Under the pieces are notes generated by a model that saw nothing but the letters and a program-made list of their open reading frames with translations, was not told the DNA's origin and did no database searches. The position numbers were made by a program, and so were the translations under genes. From assembly GCA_964513565.1 (NCBI GenBank), contig CAZENE010000018.1, forward strand, positions 1 to 64,000: a DNA stretch of 64,000 nucleotides, in the 5' to 3' direction. This document shows, in pieces, positions 1-8,899 of the stretch (position 1 is its first letter; the number at the start of each line of letters is the position of its first letter). Source of the stretch: Delta-02 sp964513565 (GTDB lineage Bacteria > Desulfobacterota > Syntrophorhabdia > Syntrophorhabdales > Syntrophorhabdaceae).

Positions 1-4
1 CTAC

Positions 5-1468
5 CTAAGCTTTTTTCGAGGTTTTTGCCTGTTTGAGCCCGCTCATTCGCGCCTTGTAATCGTAAAGGCCCAGTTCCTTGAGCTTCGACACGCCGACGAA
101 GAAGGTGTCCCTGTTTATTCCGAGGTACTCTGCGATCTCTTTTGGTTCAAGCAGGCGGCCCGATTCCCCATCGGGGTCGAGCTTCGTCAGGTAAAGATAA
201 AGACGGTATTCGGCAGCCGTAAGCCGGGCATTGATCAACTCATCGAGCTTTAATGCTATCGGGATTGCCTCGCTGTGCGAATGTGAGGCTTGCCTCACCT
301 CCGCGGGGACATGGTCCATTGTTATCGTATCCATGTCGCACAATATATAGGCACGCTCCAGGACCGATTCCAATTGACGGACATTGCCGGGCCAAGGGTA
401 ATGCATGAGGCACTGAAGCACATTGTCGGCGACAGATTTTTTGCCCTTATGGGCCGCATCGAATTTTTTCAAAAAATGCTCGATGAGAAGAGGTATGTCG
501 GTGACCCTCTCCCGTAACGGCGGAAGGGCGAACGCAAAGACATTCAGCCGGTAATACAGATCCTCCCGGAATTTCCCTTCCTCGATCTCCTTTTCAAGAT
601 GCTTATTAGTTGCAGCGATGATCCTGACATCAAGCTTTATCGTTTCATTCCCGCCGATCCGCCGTACCTCTTTCTCCTGGAGGACCCGCAATAATTTTGC
701 CTGCGTGTTCTGTGTCAGGTCGCCTATCTCATCAAGGAACAGCGTGCTTCCGTTTGCCTGCTCGAAAAGCCCCATATGGCGCGCTACAGCTCCCGTAAAA
801 GCCCCTTTCTCATAACCGAACAGTTCGCTTTCGAGCAATGTTTCGGGTATTGCCGCACAGTTTATCGCAAAGAAAGGCTTGCTCTTTCGCGAACTGTTGT
901 AATGAATGCTTTTCGCAAACAGTTCCTTGCCTGTTCCGCTTTCACCGTGGATCAGGACCGTAGAATTTGTCGGGGCGACTTTTTTGACGATCTTGTAGAG
1001 CTCTTCCATGGCCCCGTGTGCGCCCACGATATTATCGATATGGAAACGGTCGCGCAACTGGTCCTTCAGCATAATATTGTCTTTGAGAAGCCGCACCTGG
1101 TTTACAGCGTTGTTGACAACAAGAAGAAGCTGGTCTTTTTCAAGCGGTTTTTCAAGATAATAAAAGGCTCCGAGCTTGGTCGCCTCGACCGCGGACGGAA
1201 TGGACCCGAATGCCGTAACTATGATGACGTGGCAGGGCCGCCCCAGGGCACGTGCTTCCCTCAAGACCTCGGTGCCGTCAATGTCCGGGAGTTTGAGGTC
1301 GGTCACCACTATATCAAAGCTTCCGTTCCTCAGGATATCGACCGCCCTGCGGCCGCAATCTGCAGCCTCCAAGTAAAACCCCTCCTTGGAGAGGATCATT
1401 TTTACTATCTCACGCTGGTTTCTGTCATCCTCGACGACGAGGATCGTTCCTTTGTTATCGTTCTTCAT
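5..1468 (-). CDS. NtrC-family sigma-54-dependent response regulator with winged-helix-like C-terminus
   Basis: This is a 487-aa two-component regulator that should activate sigma-54 promoters. A receiver domain (about 8-125) has acidic pocket D14/D15, phospho-acceptor D57, T85 and K107. The AAA+ domain (about 147-385) has Walker A GESGTGKE at 175-182, the sigma-54 contact loop GAFTGA at 222-227 and Walker B FLDEIG at 244-249. The usual Fis-type helix-turn-helix is not apparent. Residues about 408-475 instead read like a winged helix (an AAEYRLYLYL segment, then KEIAEYLGINRDTF and KLKELGLY). The gene overlaps the upstream histidine kinase by 14 bp, so the two are almost certainly a cognate pair. 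The target genes are not evident from this window. Confidence 0.93.
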   Translation of the reverse strand: MKNDNKGTILVVEDDRNQREIVKMILSKEGFYLEAADCGRRAVDILRNGSFDIVVTDLKLPDIDGTEVLREARALGRPCHVIIVTAFGSIPSAVEATKLGAFYYLEKPLEKDQLLLVVNNAVNQVRLLKDNIMLKDQLRDRFHIDNIVGAHGAMEELYKIVKKVAPTNSTVLIHGESGTGKELFAKSIHYNSSRKSKPFFAINCAAIPETLLESELFGYEKGAFTGAVARHMGLFEQANGSTLFLDEIGDLTQNTQAKLLRVLQEKEVRRIGGNETIKLDVRIIAATNKHLEKEIEEGKFREDLYYRLNVFAFALPPLRERVTDIPLLIEHFLKKFDAAHKGKKSVADNVLQCLMHYPWPGNVRQLESVLERAYILCDMDTITMDHVPAEVRQASHSHSEAIPIALKLDELINARLTAAEYRLYLYLTKLDPDGESGRLLEPKEIAEYLGINRDTFFVGVSKLKELGLYDYKARMSGLKQAKTSKKA

Positions 1469-2981
1469 GACGCGGCAGCCTTATTATCATGGTAGTCCCT
1501 TTTCCGACCTCGCTCAAAGCGGATATTGCCCCTCCATGTTCTTCGACGAATCTCTTGGTAATGGCGAGCCCAAGCCCGATACCGAGTTTTTTTGTAGAGT
1601 AATAGGGTTCGAAGATCCTGTCAAGTTCATCCCCGGGGATTCCCTGACCGGTGTCGGACACGGACAGACGGGCCATGCCGTCCTCTTCGTCGCATTCTAT
1701 GCGGACCTCCCCCGAATCATTGATGGATTGTACGGCATTCACAATAAGATTGATGAGGGAGAGCCGTATATATTCACGGTCACAAAAGATATCGTCTACC
1801 CCCTTACAGGATGCTTTTACCACGATGCCGCTCCGGATCTTGTTTTTTATTGTGATGAGCGCCTCATTGATGAGGTCCGTGGGGGGTACGTTTTCCCGGT
1901 GCAGCGCGACCGTCTTCCCGAGGAACAGAAAATTATGGATGAGCTCATTTATACGGTATACCTCTTTTATCAGATTGTCGAGGAGCCCCACAAGCTGTTC
2001 CTTGTCTGAAATTGTCTCCTCCGAAATGCGCTCCTTGAGATGACCTATGGAAAGGGTCAAAAAGTTCAAAGGGTTTCGTATCTCGTGCGCAATACCGGAA
2101 GAAAGTTGGCCGATAAGTGACAGTTGTTCGGATTTTTTAAGCTTTTCCTCGAGTTCCTTCTGCTCGCTGAGTTTGTCAACCATCTCGTTGAAGCTCGTGA
2201 CCAGTGTGCCGATCTCGTCTTTTCTTTCGGTGGGCCCTATCCTAACAAGTTCGCCCATCGCGATCTTCCGGCTGGCGGTCGCTATCCTTTTTATGGGTTC
2301 CGTATACTTTTCCGCAATGATGATACACACGATTATGCCGATCGTGAACGCGAAGATCATACTCAGGATCCTCTTGACCTGATTGCGGTTCTGCAAAAGA
2401 CGGTAATCGTCGAGGGCCATGTTTATGTGGATATACCCGATGTTCTGGCCTTTGATGGAAACAGGCATGATGATATTATAGAGCCGCTGTGTGTCGCTCC
2501 TATGCTCGTCGCCCAACCGGGCGGTGATCATAAGGTCTTTCTTCCGTACGGCCGGCCTTTTCTCGGCAACCTTCGTCGTAGTGCCGATCTTTCTTGGGTC
2601 GGAACTCGCTATAACCTCCGATTTGTCGCTGACAATGGATATCTCCTTAATCCCCTTTTTATTCAGCATTTCGACGTAGCTTTTCAGACGGGCCGTCGAA
2701 TCTCCGCGGTACGACAGTTCCTCCACGCTTATCTGGATGGCTTTCGTAATATCGTCGATATTGTCTCCGATCTTATCGAGCAGGGCTTCTTCAGCCCGTG
2801 TATAAATTATCGTCAGTGAACCGATGGATATAAGGAGGAGCACAAACAGGATCAGTAAAAGCTGGGTACGCAGGGAGAGGCTGCGAAAGACGGCTTTCAC
2901 ATACGTATAGAAAGCAAACACCCGGGCTCTCAGGCCGGCTTTGCCGTGGTCATCGTTTTGATTGACCCTATCGCTCATCAT
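1455..2981 (-). CDS. Membrane sensor histidine kinase (NtrB-like, HAMP)
   Basis: A 508-aa membrane kinase. It has a first transmembrane segment at about 38-60, a periplasmic sensor region at about 61-204 and a second membrane segment at about 205-224. A HAMP linker and short coiled coil follow (225-285), then the HisKA dimerisation domain with phospho-accepting H299 in the box SSGIAHEIRNPLN. The ATPase domain shows N415 (N box), DTGQGIP at 443-449 and GIGLGLA at 467-473. The sensor domain is not one I can name, so the signal is unknown. It overlaps gltX upstream by 14 bp and the response regulator downstream by 14 bp. This places the two-component pair at the end of a housekeeping operon. Confidence 0.93.
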   Translation of the reverse strand: MMSDRVNQNDDHGKAGLRARVFAFYTYVKAVFRSLSLRTQLLLILFVLLLISIGSLTIIYTRAEEALLDKIGDNIDDITKAIQISVEELSYRGDSTARLKSYVEMLNKKGIKEISIVSDKSEVIASSDPRKIGTTTKVAEKRPAVRKKDLMITARLGDEHRSDTQRLYNIIMPVSIKGQNIGYIHINMALDDYRLLQNRNQVKRILSMIFAFTIGIIVCIIIAEKYTEPIKRIATASRKIAMGELVRIGPTERKDEIGTLVTSFNEMVDKLSEQKELEEKLKKSEQLSLIGQLSSGIAHEIRNPLNFLTLSIGHLKERISEETISDKEQLVGLLDNLIKEVYRINELIHNFLFLGKTVALHRENVPPTDLINEALITIKNKIRSGIVVKASCKGVDDIFCDREYIRLSLINLIVNAVQSINDSGEVRIECDEEDGMARLSVSDTGQGIPGDELDRIFEPYYSTKKLGIGLGLAITKRFVEEHGGAISALSEVGKGTTMIIRLPRHEER

Positions 2982-4332
2982 GGAGATGAAGATACGCCTC
3001 GATCCGGCCGGCTATAACTGAAAAAGGGACGAGGGGGAACACATCTTTGAGCGGGGGCCCATCCGAACGCCCTGTGATAAAAGCTCTTAATATCATGAAC
3101 AGGTCTTTCTTCCTGATATTCTCAGGCATACGTATTCGCTTCGTCATCTCGTCAAAGGAAATGTTCGTATTTCCCGATATAATGTCCTTCATGGCGCGTG
3201 CGACTTCGTCGCTTCCCCGGATCTTTGCAAGATGATCGAGCGCCCGTTCGTCAAGCTCCTGCTTTGTGAACATTCCCATATAATCCCTGAGATCGTTCAG
3301 GGTGGAGGCATTTTCGCGCACTGCGGATATCCGGGGCGCTTCCCCCGGGTCGAAACCTGTCTCCTCGATAAGCTTTTCAAGCGGCATGTGCTTTAAGTAT
3401 TCCCTGTTGAACCAGAGGAGTTTTTCCATGTCGAAGATATTATCCGACGCAGAAATAGATTCGAGGGAAAAGGTCCGTGTGAGCTCACCCATGCTCATTA
3501 TCTCGGATGCCACGTTTCGACCCATCGTGCCCAGGTAATTCATAAGGGCCTCCCTGATTATGCCCATTGACCGGAAATCGATGACGCGCGTCGCGCCCTG
3601 CCTCTTGCTGAGCGGTTTTCGGTCGGGCCCGATAAGCAGGGAATGGTGGGCATATCGAGGGGCCGGGGAACCTAACGCATGGAACAGCGCTATCTGCTTC
3701 GGGGTGTTCGAAATGTGGTCGCCGCCGCGTATAACGTCGGTGATGCCCATAAGCATATCGTCAACGACCACCGCGAGGTTATAGGTCGGGGTCCCGTCTT
3801 TTCTCAAGATGATGAAGTCTTCCACGTGCCCCCGCGGGAAGATAAGTTCGCCCCGGATGGCGTCGTGAAACGTGACCGGCTTGAGCCCGGCGCGAAAACG
3901 GACGGTAAATTCCTTACTTTCATTCTCGAGCCTTTTTATCTCATCGCCGGAAAGGTCTCTGCATTTACCGTTGTAGCGCGGAGGCTCTCCTCTTGCGAGA
4001 GACCGTTGCCGCGCTGCGGCCAGTTCTTCCTCGGTGCAGAAACATTTATAGGCAAGCCCTTTGACCAACAGCGCCTTTGCATGCTCCCCGTAAATGTCGA
4101 GCCGCTCCGACTGGCGCAGCGGGCCTTCATCCCACGATATACCGAGCCATGCCAGATCTTCCCGAATAGACCTTTCATACCGGGCGTCGGAACGCTCGAT
4201 ATCCGTGTCTTCCATGCGAAGGACAAATGTCCCTCCTCTGTTGCGGGCGAAAAGATAATTATAGAGGGCAGTCTTGGCGTTGCCTATATGCAGGTGCCCG
4301 GTAGGGCTGGGAGCAAATCTCACTTTGACCAT
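2968..4332 (-). CDS. gltX: Glutamyl-tRNA synthetase, copy 1
   Basis: Class I aminoacyl-tRNA synthetase of 454 aa that attaches glutamate to tRNA. The N-terminus has the HIGH-type motif HLHIGNAKTALYNYL, and the KMSKS loop reads KPLSKR. A zinc-type cysteine set (CFC, then YNGKC about 25 residues later) is present in the insertion domain. The anticodon-binding domain is shorter than in typical GluRS of about 470-490 aa. It is co-transcribed between ispF (25 bp upstream) and the histidine kinase (14 bp overlap). A second, divergent gltX lies at 7496. In bacteria with two copies, one may be non-discriminating or charge mainly tRNA-Gln for GatCAB amidation. Which copy does what cannot be decided from the sequence. 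Confidence 0.93.
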   Translation of the reverse strand: MVKVRFAPSPTGHLHIGNAKTALYNYLFARNRGGTFVLRMEDTDIERSDARYERSIREDLAWLGISWDEGPLRQSERLDIYGEHAKALLVKGLAYKCFCTEEELAAARQRSLARGEPPRYNGKCRDLSGDEIKRLENESKEFTVRFRAGLKPVTFHDAIRGELIFPRGHVEDFIILRKDGTPTYNLAVVVDDMLMGITDVIRGGDHISNTPKQIALFHALGSPAPRYAHHSLLIGPDRKPLSKRQGATRVIDFRSMGIIREALMNYLGTMGRNVASEIMSMGELTRTFSLESISASDNIFDMEKLLWFNREYLKHMPLEKLIEETGFDPGEAPRISAVRENASTLNDLRDYMGMFTKQELDERALDHLAKIRGSDEVARAMKDIISGNTNISFDEMTKRIRMPENIRKKDLFMILRAFITGRSDGPPLKDVFPLVPFSVIAGRIEAYLHLHDER

Positions 4333-4357
4333 GATCGTATATACCCTGAAGGTCCTG

Positions 4358-4834
4358 TTATTTACAGTTTTCGACGAGGACCACGGCGTGGGCGGCTATG
4401 CCTTCACCGCGTCCCTCAGGTCCAAGCCCTTCGGTTGTTTTACCTTTTATCCCGACCAGTCCAGGCTCGATCGAGAGTATCCGGGCTATCTTCTCCTGCA
4501 TCGCTGCTCGGTAAGGCGCTACCTTAGGTTTTTGCGCGACGATCACACTGTCCACGTTTACTATCTGGTAGCCCTTTTTCGCGGTCAACCCGGCGACCCT
4601 CGCGAGTATAACGGCACCGTCTATGCCTTCCGTTTCAGCATCGGTATCCGGAAAATGCACCCCGATATCATCTCCGGATATTGCCCCAAGGATAGCATCG
4701 CTTATCGCGTGAAGAAGCACGTCCGCATCCGAGTGGCCCAGGAGGCCTTTTTCGAAAGGGATTTCGACGCCTCCAAGGACAAGTTTTCGTCCGTCCACCA
4801 GCCGATGAATGTCGAACCCGATCCCAACCCTCAT
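4358..4834 (-). CDS. ispF: 2-C-methyl-D-erythritol 2,4-cyclodiphosphate synthase
   Basis: IspF (158 aa) performs the cyclisation step of the non-mevalonate (MEP) isoprenoid pathway, releasing CMP and forming MEcPP. The zinc ligands D8 and H10 (GFDIHR) and H42 (LLHAISDA) are present, as are the GHSDAD motif at 33-38 and the conserved C-terminal KTTEGLGPEGRGEG segment. The length is normal for the family. Its start overlaps the ispD stop in an ATGA arrangement (4831-4834), so the two consecutive-pathway enzymes are translationally coupled. Confidence 0.97.
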   Translation of the reverse strand: MRVGIGFDIHRLVDGRKLVLGGVEIPFEKGLLGHSDADVLLHAISDAILGAISGDDIGVHFPDTDAETEGIDGAVILARVAGLTAKKGYQIVNVDSVIVAQKPKVAPYRAAMQEKIARILSIEPGLVGIKGKTTEGLGPEGRGEGIAAHAVVLVENCK

Positions 4835-5538
4835 ATCTCTCCTTTAAGCTGTGAGAGCAGCCCTCGCGCAATGGTAAGGTCCTCCGGGGTAGTTATTTTC
4901 ATATTGTACGGAGAGCCCTCGATCACCTTTACCTTTTTGCCAAGGTTTTCGACGAATGTGGCATCATCGTAGCCATAATGCTTCTTTGCCATGCCTTCCC
5001 GGTATGCCTTTACTATGACGGGGTACCTGAATGTCTGCGGCGTCTGTATGTGCCACAGTGATTCCCGCTCGAGGGTCTTCACGACAAAACCTTCCTTCGA
5101 GATGACCTTGACGGTGTCCTGCATAGGCAACGCCGGTATCACCGCGTCATACATCTCCATAAGAAATATCCCTTTTTCGATAAACATCGGAGATATGAAC
5201 GGGCGGACCCCATCATGGATGACCACGATATCGCAGGCATGTTCGATAGCCTCGAGCCCGTTGCGCACCGAATCCTGCCTTAGCTTGCCCCCGATCACAA
5301 GCTTCATTATCTTGTTGAACTTGTAGGTTTCGAGGATCTCAGCCTGTATGAGAGGCAGGTCTTTCTGGTTGACCACAAGATAAATACCGTCAATTGCCCT
5401 GCAATCCTCGAAGATCTGCAGGGTATGTACAATGATGGGCTTATTCTCGATAAGCAGGAATTGTTTGTTGGTGGCGGTACCCATCCTCTTCCCCGCCCCG
5501 CCGGCAAGAATGATAGCAATTGTTCTCATTTTGTTCAC
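4831..5538 (-). CDS. ispD: 2-C-methyl-D-erythritol 4-phosphate cytidylyltransferase
   Basis: IspD (235 aa) transfers CMP from CTP to MEP, a middle step of the MEP isoprenoid pathway. The nucleotide-binding loop LAGGAGKRMG (12-21) with the downstream lysine of NKQFL is intact, together with VVIHDGVRPF and the C-terminal ITTPEDL motif typical of the family. Length is normal. It overlaps ispF by 4 bp downstream and the PIN/TRAM gene by 4 bp upstream, consistent with a single polycistronic message. Confidence 0.97.
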   Translation of the reverse strand: MNKMRTIAIILAGGAGKRMGTATNKQFLLIENKPIIVHTLQIFEDCRAIDGIYLVVNQKDLPLIQAEILETYKFNKIMKLVIGGKLRQDSVRNGLEAIEHACDIVVIHDGVRPFISPMFIEKGIFLMEMYDAVIPALPMQDTVKVISKEGFVVKTLERESLWHIQTPQTFRYPVIVKAYREGMAKKHYGYDDATFVENLGKKVKVIEGSPYNMKITTPEDLTIARGLLSQLKGEI

Positions 5539-6578
5539 GCCTGTTCTTCTAATTGAAAGTTATCAGGAAAAATAAAATTTTTTTCGGCCTGTTCTTTAAG
5601 CACCGAGAAGATCATTCTGCCCGAAGTGGTCTGCAAAACACTGGTCACGACGACATCGACGGCCTTGCCAAGATATTTCCGGGCATCGTCTACAACCACC
5701 ATGGTGCCGTCATCGAGATATCCGATCCCCTGTCCCTGCTCTTTACCTTCACGGACCACTTTGACATTCATCTGTTCGCCGGGAAGAAGCGCCGGTTTGA
5801 GAGACATCGCCAGCTGATTCATGTTAAGCACCTCAATTCCCTGTAATTCTGCTACCTTGTTGAGGTTATAATCGTTTGTGACAATCTTCCCGCCCAGGCG
5901 TTTTGCAAGGGCGATCAGCTTCGTGTCCACGTCCTTCAATTTCGGGAAATCATAATCAACAATCTTGACGTGAAGAAAGGTTTGCTTTTGCAGCCTGTGC
6001 AGGACGTCGAGTCCCCGGCGCCCCCGTGTTCTCTTGACGGGGTCCTGGTGGTCGGCCACATGCTGGATCTCATACAGTACAAACTGGGGGATAACCAACG
6101 TTCCTTGGAGAAATCCCGTTTCACTGATGTCGGCGATACGTCCGTCTATGATGGTGCTTGTGTCGAGAAGCTTTATATCTTTTTCTTCTTCAAGCTTTTC
6201 AAACAGCGGGACCTTCGACAGGTCGAGTGTCTTACTTTTCTCTTTTCCCAGAACGAACCCGAGATAGCCCATTATGAAATAAACAAGGACATAGATGGGC
6301 AATGTTATGGGTATGTCTTTGATAAGCGCGAGAAGGAGGCGCGATATCAAAAGGTTCGCAACGAAGAGGCTGACCACAACGCCGAAGAGGCTTCCAAGGA
6401 TGATCTTTAACGGTACGTCTTTAAGCCTTGTTTCGATCTTGAGGATGGCATAACCGAGGACCAGGCCGCATGTAGCCCCGACCAGCCCCCAGATCCCGCT
6501 CGACAAAAGTTCTTTCAGTATGAAATAGCCCGAAAGAGTTGTAACGGTCAGAAGGATTATCTGAACAAATATATCCAC
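5535..6578 (-). CDS. Membrane-anchored PIN/TRAM-domain protein (YacL-like)
   Basis: A 347-aa protein resembling Bacillus YacL. The N-terminal 120 residues carry about four hydrophobic helices. A PIN-like nuclease domain starts at KLLDTSTIIDGRIADI, and the C-terminal TRAM-like region reads NVKVVREGKEQGQGIGYLDD. PIN domains are metal-dependent ribonucleases and TRAM binds RNA, so a membrane-tethered RNA-processing role is plausible but unproven. The start is GTG at 6578, 4 nt after the carD stop, with a purine-rich AAGGGC upstream. The order carD - yacL - ispD - ispF is also a familiar arrangement in other bacteria. Confidence 0.88.
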   Translation of the reverse strand: MDIFVQIILLTVTTLSGYFILKELLSSGIWGLVGATCGLVLGYAILKIETRLKDVPLKIILGSLFGVVVSLFVANLLISRLLLALIKDIPITLPIYVLVYFIMGYLGFVLGKEKSKTLDLSKVPLFEKLEEEKDIKLLDTSTIIDGRIADISETGFLQGTLVIPQFVLYEIQHVADHQDPVKRTRGRRGLDVLHRLQKQTFLHVKIVDYDFPKLKDVDTKLIALAKRLGGKIVTNDYNLNKVAELQGIEVLNMNQLAMSLKPALLPGEQMNVKVVREGKEQGQGIGYLDDGTMVVVDDARKYLGKAVDVVVTSVLQTTSGRMIFSVLKEQAEKNFIFPDNFQLEEQA

Positions 6579-6582
6579 ACAA

Positions 6583-7110
6583 TCAGCCCTTATGGTGATT
6601 AGCGGTATTCCCTTTTTGGTTAATGTTGTTGGCGAGGAAGATCTCTTCTATCTCCTGCTCGATCATTAATTCTTCAGTACCCAGCGACATGGACAATTCT
6701 TTGGTTATGAGGTTCCTTGCCATCTCGAACATCTTTTTCTCGCCGAAGGAAAGCTCCTTCCAATATCGCAGATTGTATAGCTCTTTCAACACGGTTGCAA
6801 CTTCATAAACAGAACCGCTTTTGATCCTTTCCATGTATTCCTTGTAGCGCCGGTTCCAAGGCGAATTGTCGTGAACAATGTTCTTATCCTTCAAGATATC
6901 GTAAACCTTGCAAACCTCGCAGGCGTCGATAACCGGCCTGAGCCCCGCGTTTTTCGCCCCGTCGATCGGGATCATGATGGTCATATCCGTATCGAGGATA
7001 CGAATAATATAGAAAGACTGTTTGGTACCGGAAAATTCTTTTTCTTCAATTGACTCTATCCGGCCAACGCCGTGCCCTGGATATACTGCAACTTCTCCTA
7101 CATCAAACAT
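6583..7110 (-). CDS. carD: CarD/CdnL-type RNA polymerase-binding transcription factor
   Basis: CarD family (175 aa). These proteins bind the RNA polymerase beta subunit and stabilise open promoter complexes, often at rRNA and stress genes. The N-terminal Tudor-like RNAP-interacting domain is clear (FDVGEVAVYPGHGVGRIESI, then YYIIRI-like strand and the PIDGAKNAGLRP stretch), followed by the helical DNA-binding domain (RRYKEYMERIKSG and LSFGEKKMFEMARNL). It is the first gene of the minus-strand operon and has a strong Shine-Dalgarno (CGGAGGAG) next to ATG at 7110. Confidence 0.95.
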   Translation of the reverse strand: MFDVGEVAVYPGHGVGRIESIEEKEFSGTKQSFYIIRILDTDMTIMIPIDGAKNAGLRPVIDACEVCKVYDILKDKNIVHDNSPWNRRYKEYMERIKSGSVYEVATVLKELYNLRYWKELSFGEKKMFEMARNLITKELSMSLGTEELMIEQEIEEIFLANNINQKGNTANHHKG

Positions 7111-7495
7111 TACTCCTCCGATAAATTTTCATCCTTCTTCGGTCAGGTTGCCATATTGTAGCATAATTCTGCGCAAAATTAAATAAGTAAGTGTTTTTAC
7201 GCGATTATCCGTAACAAATTCAAGGGTCAACCCCTGTGCCGCAGGAGACCAGCGGTTCCCCCTCCCTGCAGGTCAACGCTGTTTTGCTGTGCCGGAACGT
7301 CTTGGGATCCGTATTGCGGGACGAGGGGGAGGGGATAGATCGCGTGAGCCTCGCCGTAAGGAATTGTATTTCGCGTGGGGGGTCTTTGCTTCCCCTGGTG
7401 CGAAACGCAGCGGGGTCGTTGGCCCAAAAATGGATTGATGCCTGCGGGTTTTTCCATTATAATCACTAACAATCTTTAATCTGGAGGCAATCACA
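7111..7495. other. Intergenic divergent region carD / gltX2, partly structured
   Basis: This 385-bp spacer separates the two divergent operons. On the minus strand a TACAAT hexamer (7155-7160) could be the carD -10 element, but its -35 is weak. On the plus strand a clear gltX promoter lies at 7435-7463. Between them, 7227-7410 is GC-rich. It contains a hairpin at 7369-7405 (TTTCGC pairing with GCGAAA, with an inner GGGG/CCCC stem) and an 8-bp pairing of 7259-7266 with 7327-7334. I see no protein gene and no recognisable tRNA, SRP RNA or 6S signature. Confidence 0.5.
7435..7463 (+). promoter_or_regulatory. Sigma-70 promoter for gltX2-smc
   Basis: TTGATG (7435-7440) and a perfect TATAAT (7458-7463) are separated by 17 bp. 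The predicted start is near 7470, giving a leader of about 25 nt with a GGAGG ribosome-binding site at 7483-7487 before ATG 7496. Confidence 0.8.
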
Positions 7496-8899
7496 ATGGT
7501 TAGATCAAGGTTCGCGCCCAGTCCGACGGGAAACCTGCACATCGGCGGCGCACGGACCGCGCTTTTCAATTACCTGTATAGCAAACACCATAAAGGCGCA
7601 TTCGTCCTCAGGATAGAGGATACCGATATCGAGCGTTCCCGTGACGAGTATGTCAATGATATCCTGGGCGGGCTTTCATGGCTCGGGCTTGACTGGGACG
7701 AAGGCCCTTTTTACCAGAAGGGCCGTATAGACCTGTACCGGGAATATGCCGAGAAACTTCTCAAGGAAGGCCTTGCCTATAAATGTTACTGCAGTGCGGA
7801 AGTGCTCGAGGAAAAACGGAAGGCTGCGTTGAAGGAAGGGGGAAAGCCGCACTACGACCGGACATGCAGGGACCTGCCAGCCGATGACCCGACGAGAGAG
7901 GGAAAACCCTATGTTATACGTTTTCGTACTCCGTTGACGGGCGAGGTAACATTTACCGATCTTATCCGCGGGAATATCACTTTCAAGTGCGAAGAACTTG
8001 ACGACCTCATTATCCTGCGCACCGACAATACGCCTACATATAATTTCACGGTCGTGATCGATGATGCGCTCATGGGAATAACCCATATCGTGCGGGGCGA
8101 TGACCATATCAACAACACGCCGCGGCAAATAGTGATCTACGAAGCGCTTAAATTTCCCGCCCCTCAGTTTGCACACGTGCCGCTCATTCACGGAAAGGAC
8201 AAGACCCGTCTTTCAAAAAGGCATGGCGCCACAAGCCTCCTCGAATACCGCAATGAAGGGTTCCTGCCCGAGGCCGTTGTGAATTACCTGGCCCGCCTCG
8301 GCTGGGCGCATGGCGACCAGGAGATCTTCTCCCGTCAGGAGCTCATAGAAACATTCGACCTCCCCGCTGTCGGGAGGTCCCCGTCCGTCTTTGACATGGA
8401 CAAGCTGACCTGGCTGAACAGCCATTATCTCAAGACCCTTCCCGAAGACGAAATAGCGAACCGGCTCCTGCCTTTTCTCGAAAAGCTCGGTATAAAGGCC
8501 GAGCACGATACGCGGCTCGCGAGGATCGTCGTCAACCTTCGCGAACGCGCGAAGACCCTCAAAGAGATGGCGCAAATGTCGGAATATTTCTTCCGTGACG
8601 ATCATCCGGTCGACGACGCGGCGCGCGCCAAATTTCTCACTCCGGCCACAAACCCAATATTGACGGATTTTGCTGAAGCCCTGCAGAGCATTCCGGCAAT
8701 GGATAATGAAGAAAGCGTCAAAGCGGCGCTGGAGAATTTAACAAAAAAATATAATCTGAAACCTGTCGCGGTGATCCAGCCCATCAGGGTGGCACTGTGC
8801 GGCAGGACCGTGAGCCCCGGAATCTTCGAGGTTATGGCCATATTGGGGAAAGAAACTATTGAAAGGCGTCTCAAAAAAGCGATCGAATCGATTCAATGA
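7496..8899 (+). CDS. gltX: Glutamyl-tRNA synthetase, copy 2
   Basis: Class I synthetase of 467 aa. The HIGH-type motif reads NLHIGGARTALFNYL and the KMSKS loop DKTRLSKRHGATS, which is closer to the standard bacterial GluRS consensus than copy 1. The zinc-type cysteines (CYC, then YDRTC) are present too. It starts at ATG 7496 after GGAGG with its own strong promoter, and its stop overlaps the smc start (ATGA, 8896-8899). This copy looks like the canonical GluRS. Its relation to copy 1 at 2968-4332 (tRNA-Glu versus tRNA-Gln specificity) would need biochemical or phylogenetic evidence. Confidence 0.95.
   Translation: MVRSRFAPSPTGNLHIGGARTALFNYLYSKHHKGAFVLRIEDTDIERSRDEYVNDILGGLSWLGLDWDEGPFYQKGRIDLYREYAEKLLKEGLAYKCYCSAEVLEEKRKAALKEGGKPHYDRTCRDLPADDPTREGKPYVIRFRTPLTGEVTFTDLIRGNITFKCEELDDLIILRTDNTPTYNFTVVIDDALMGITHIVRGDDHINNTPRQIVIYEALKFPAPQFAHVPLIHGKDKTRLSKRHGATSLLEYRNEGFLPEAVVNYLARLGWAHGDQEIFSRQELIETFDLPAVGRSPSVFDMDKLTWLNSHYLKTLPEDEIANRLLPFLEKLGIKAEHDTRLARIVVNLRERAKTLKEMAQMSEYFFRDDHPVDDAARAKFLTPATNPILTDFAEALQSIPAMDNEESVKAALENLTKKYNLKPVAVIQPIRVALCGRTVSPGIFEVMAILGKETIERRLKKAIESIQ

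Noticed and set aside
7227..7410. Possible SRP (4.5S) or 6S RNA upstream of gltX2.
   Set aside because: The SRP loop signature (GGAAGCAGCC type) is absent on both strands. A short similarity to the 3' half of 6S RNA (TTCAAGGGT ... GCCGCAGG) has no matching 5' half.
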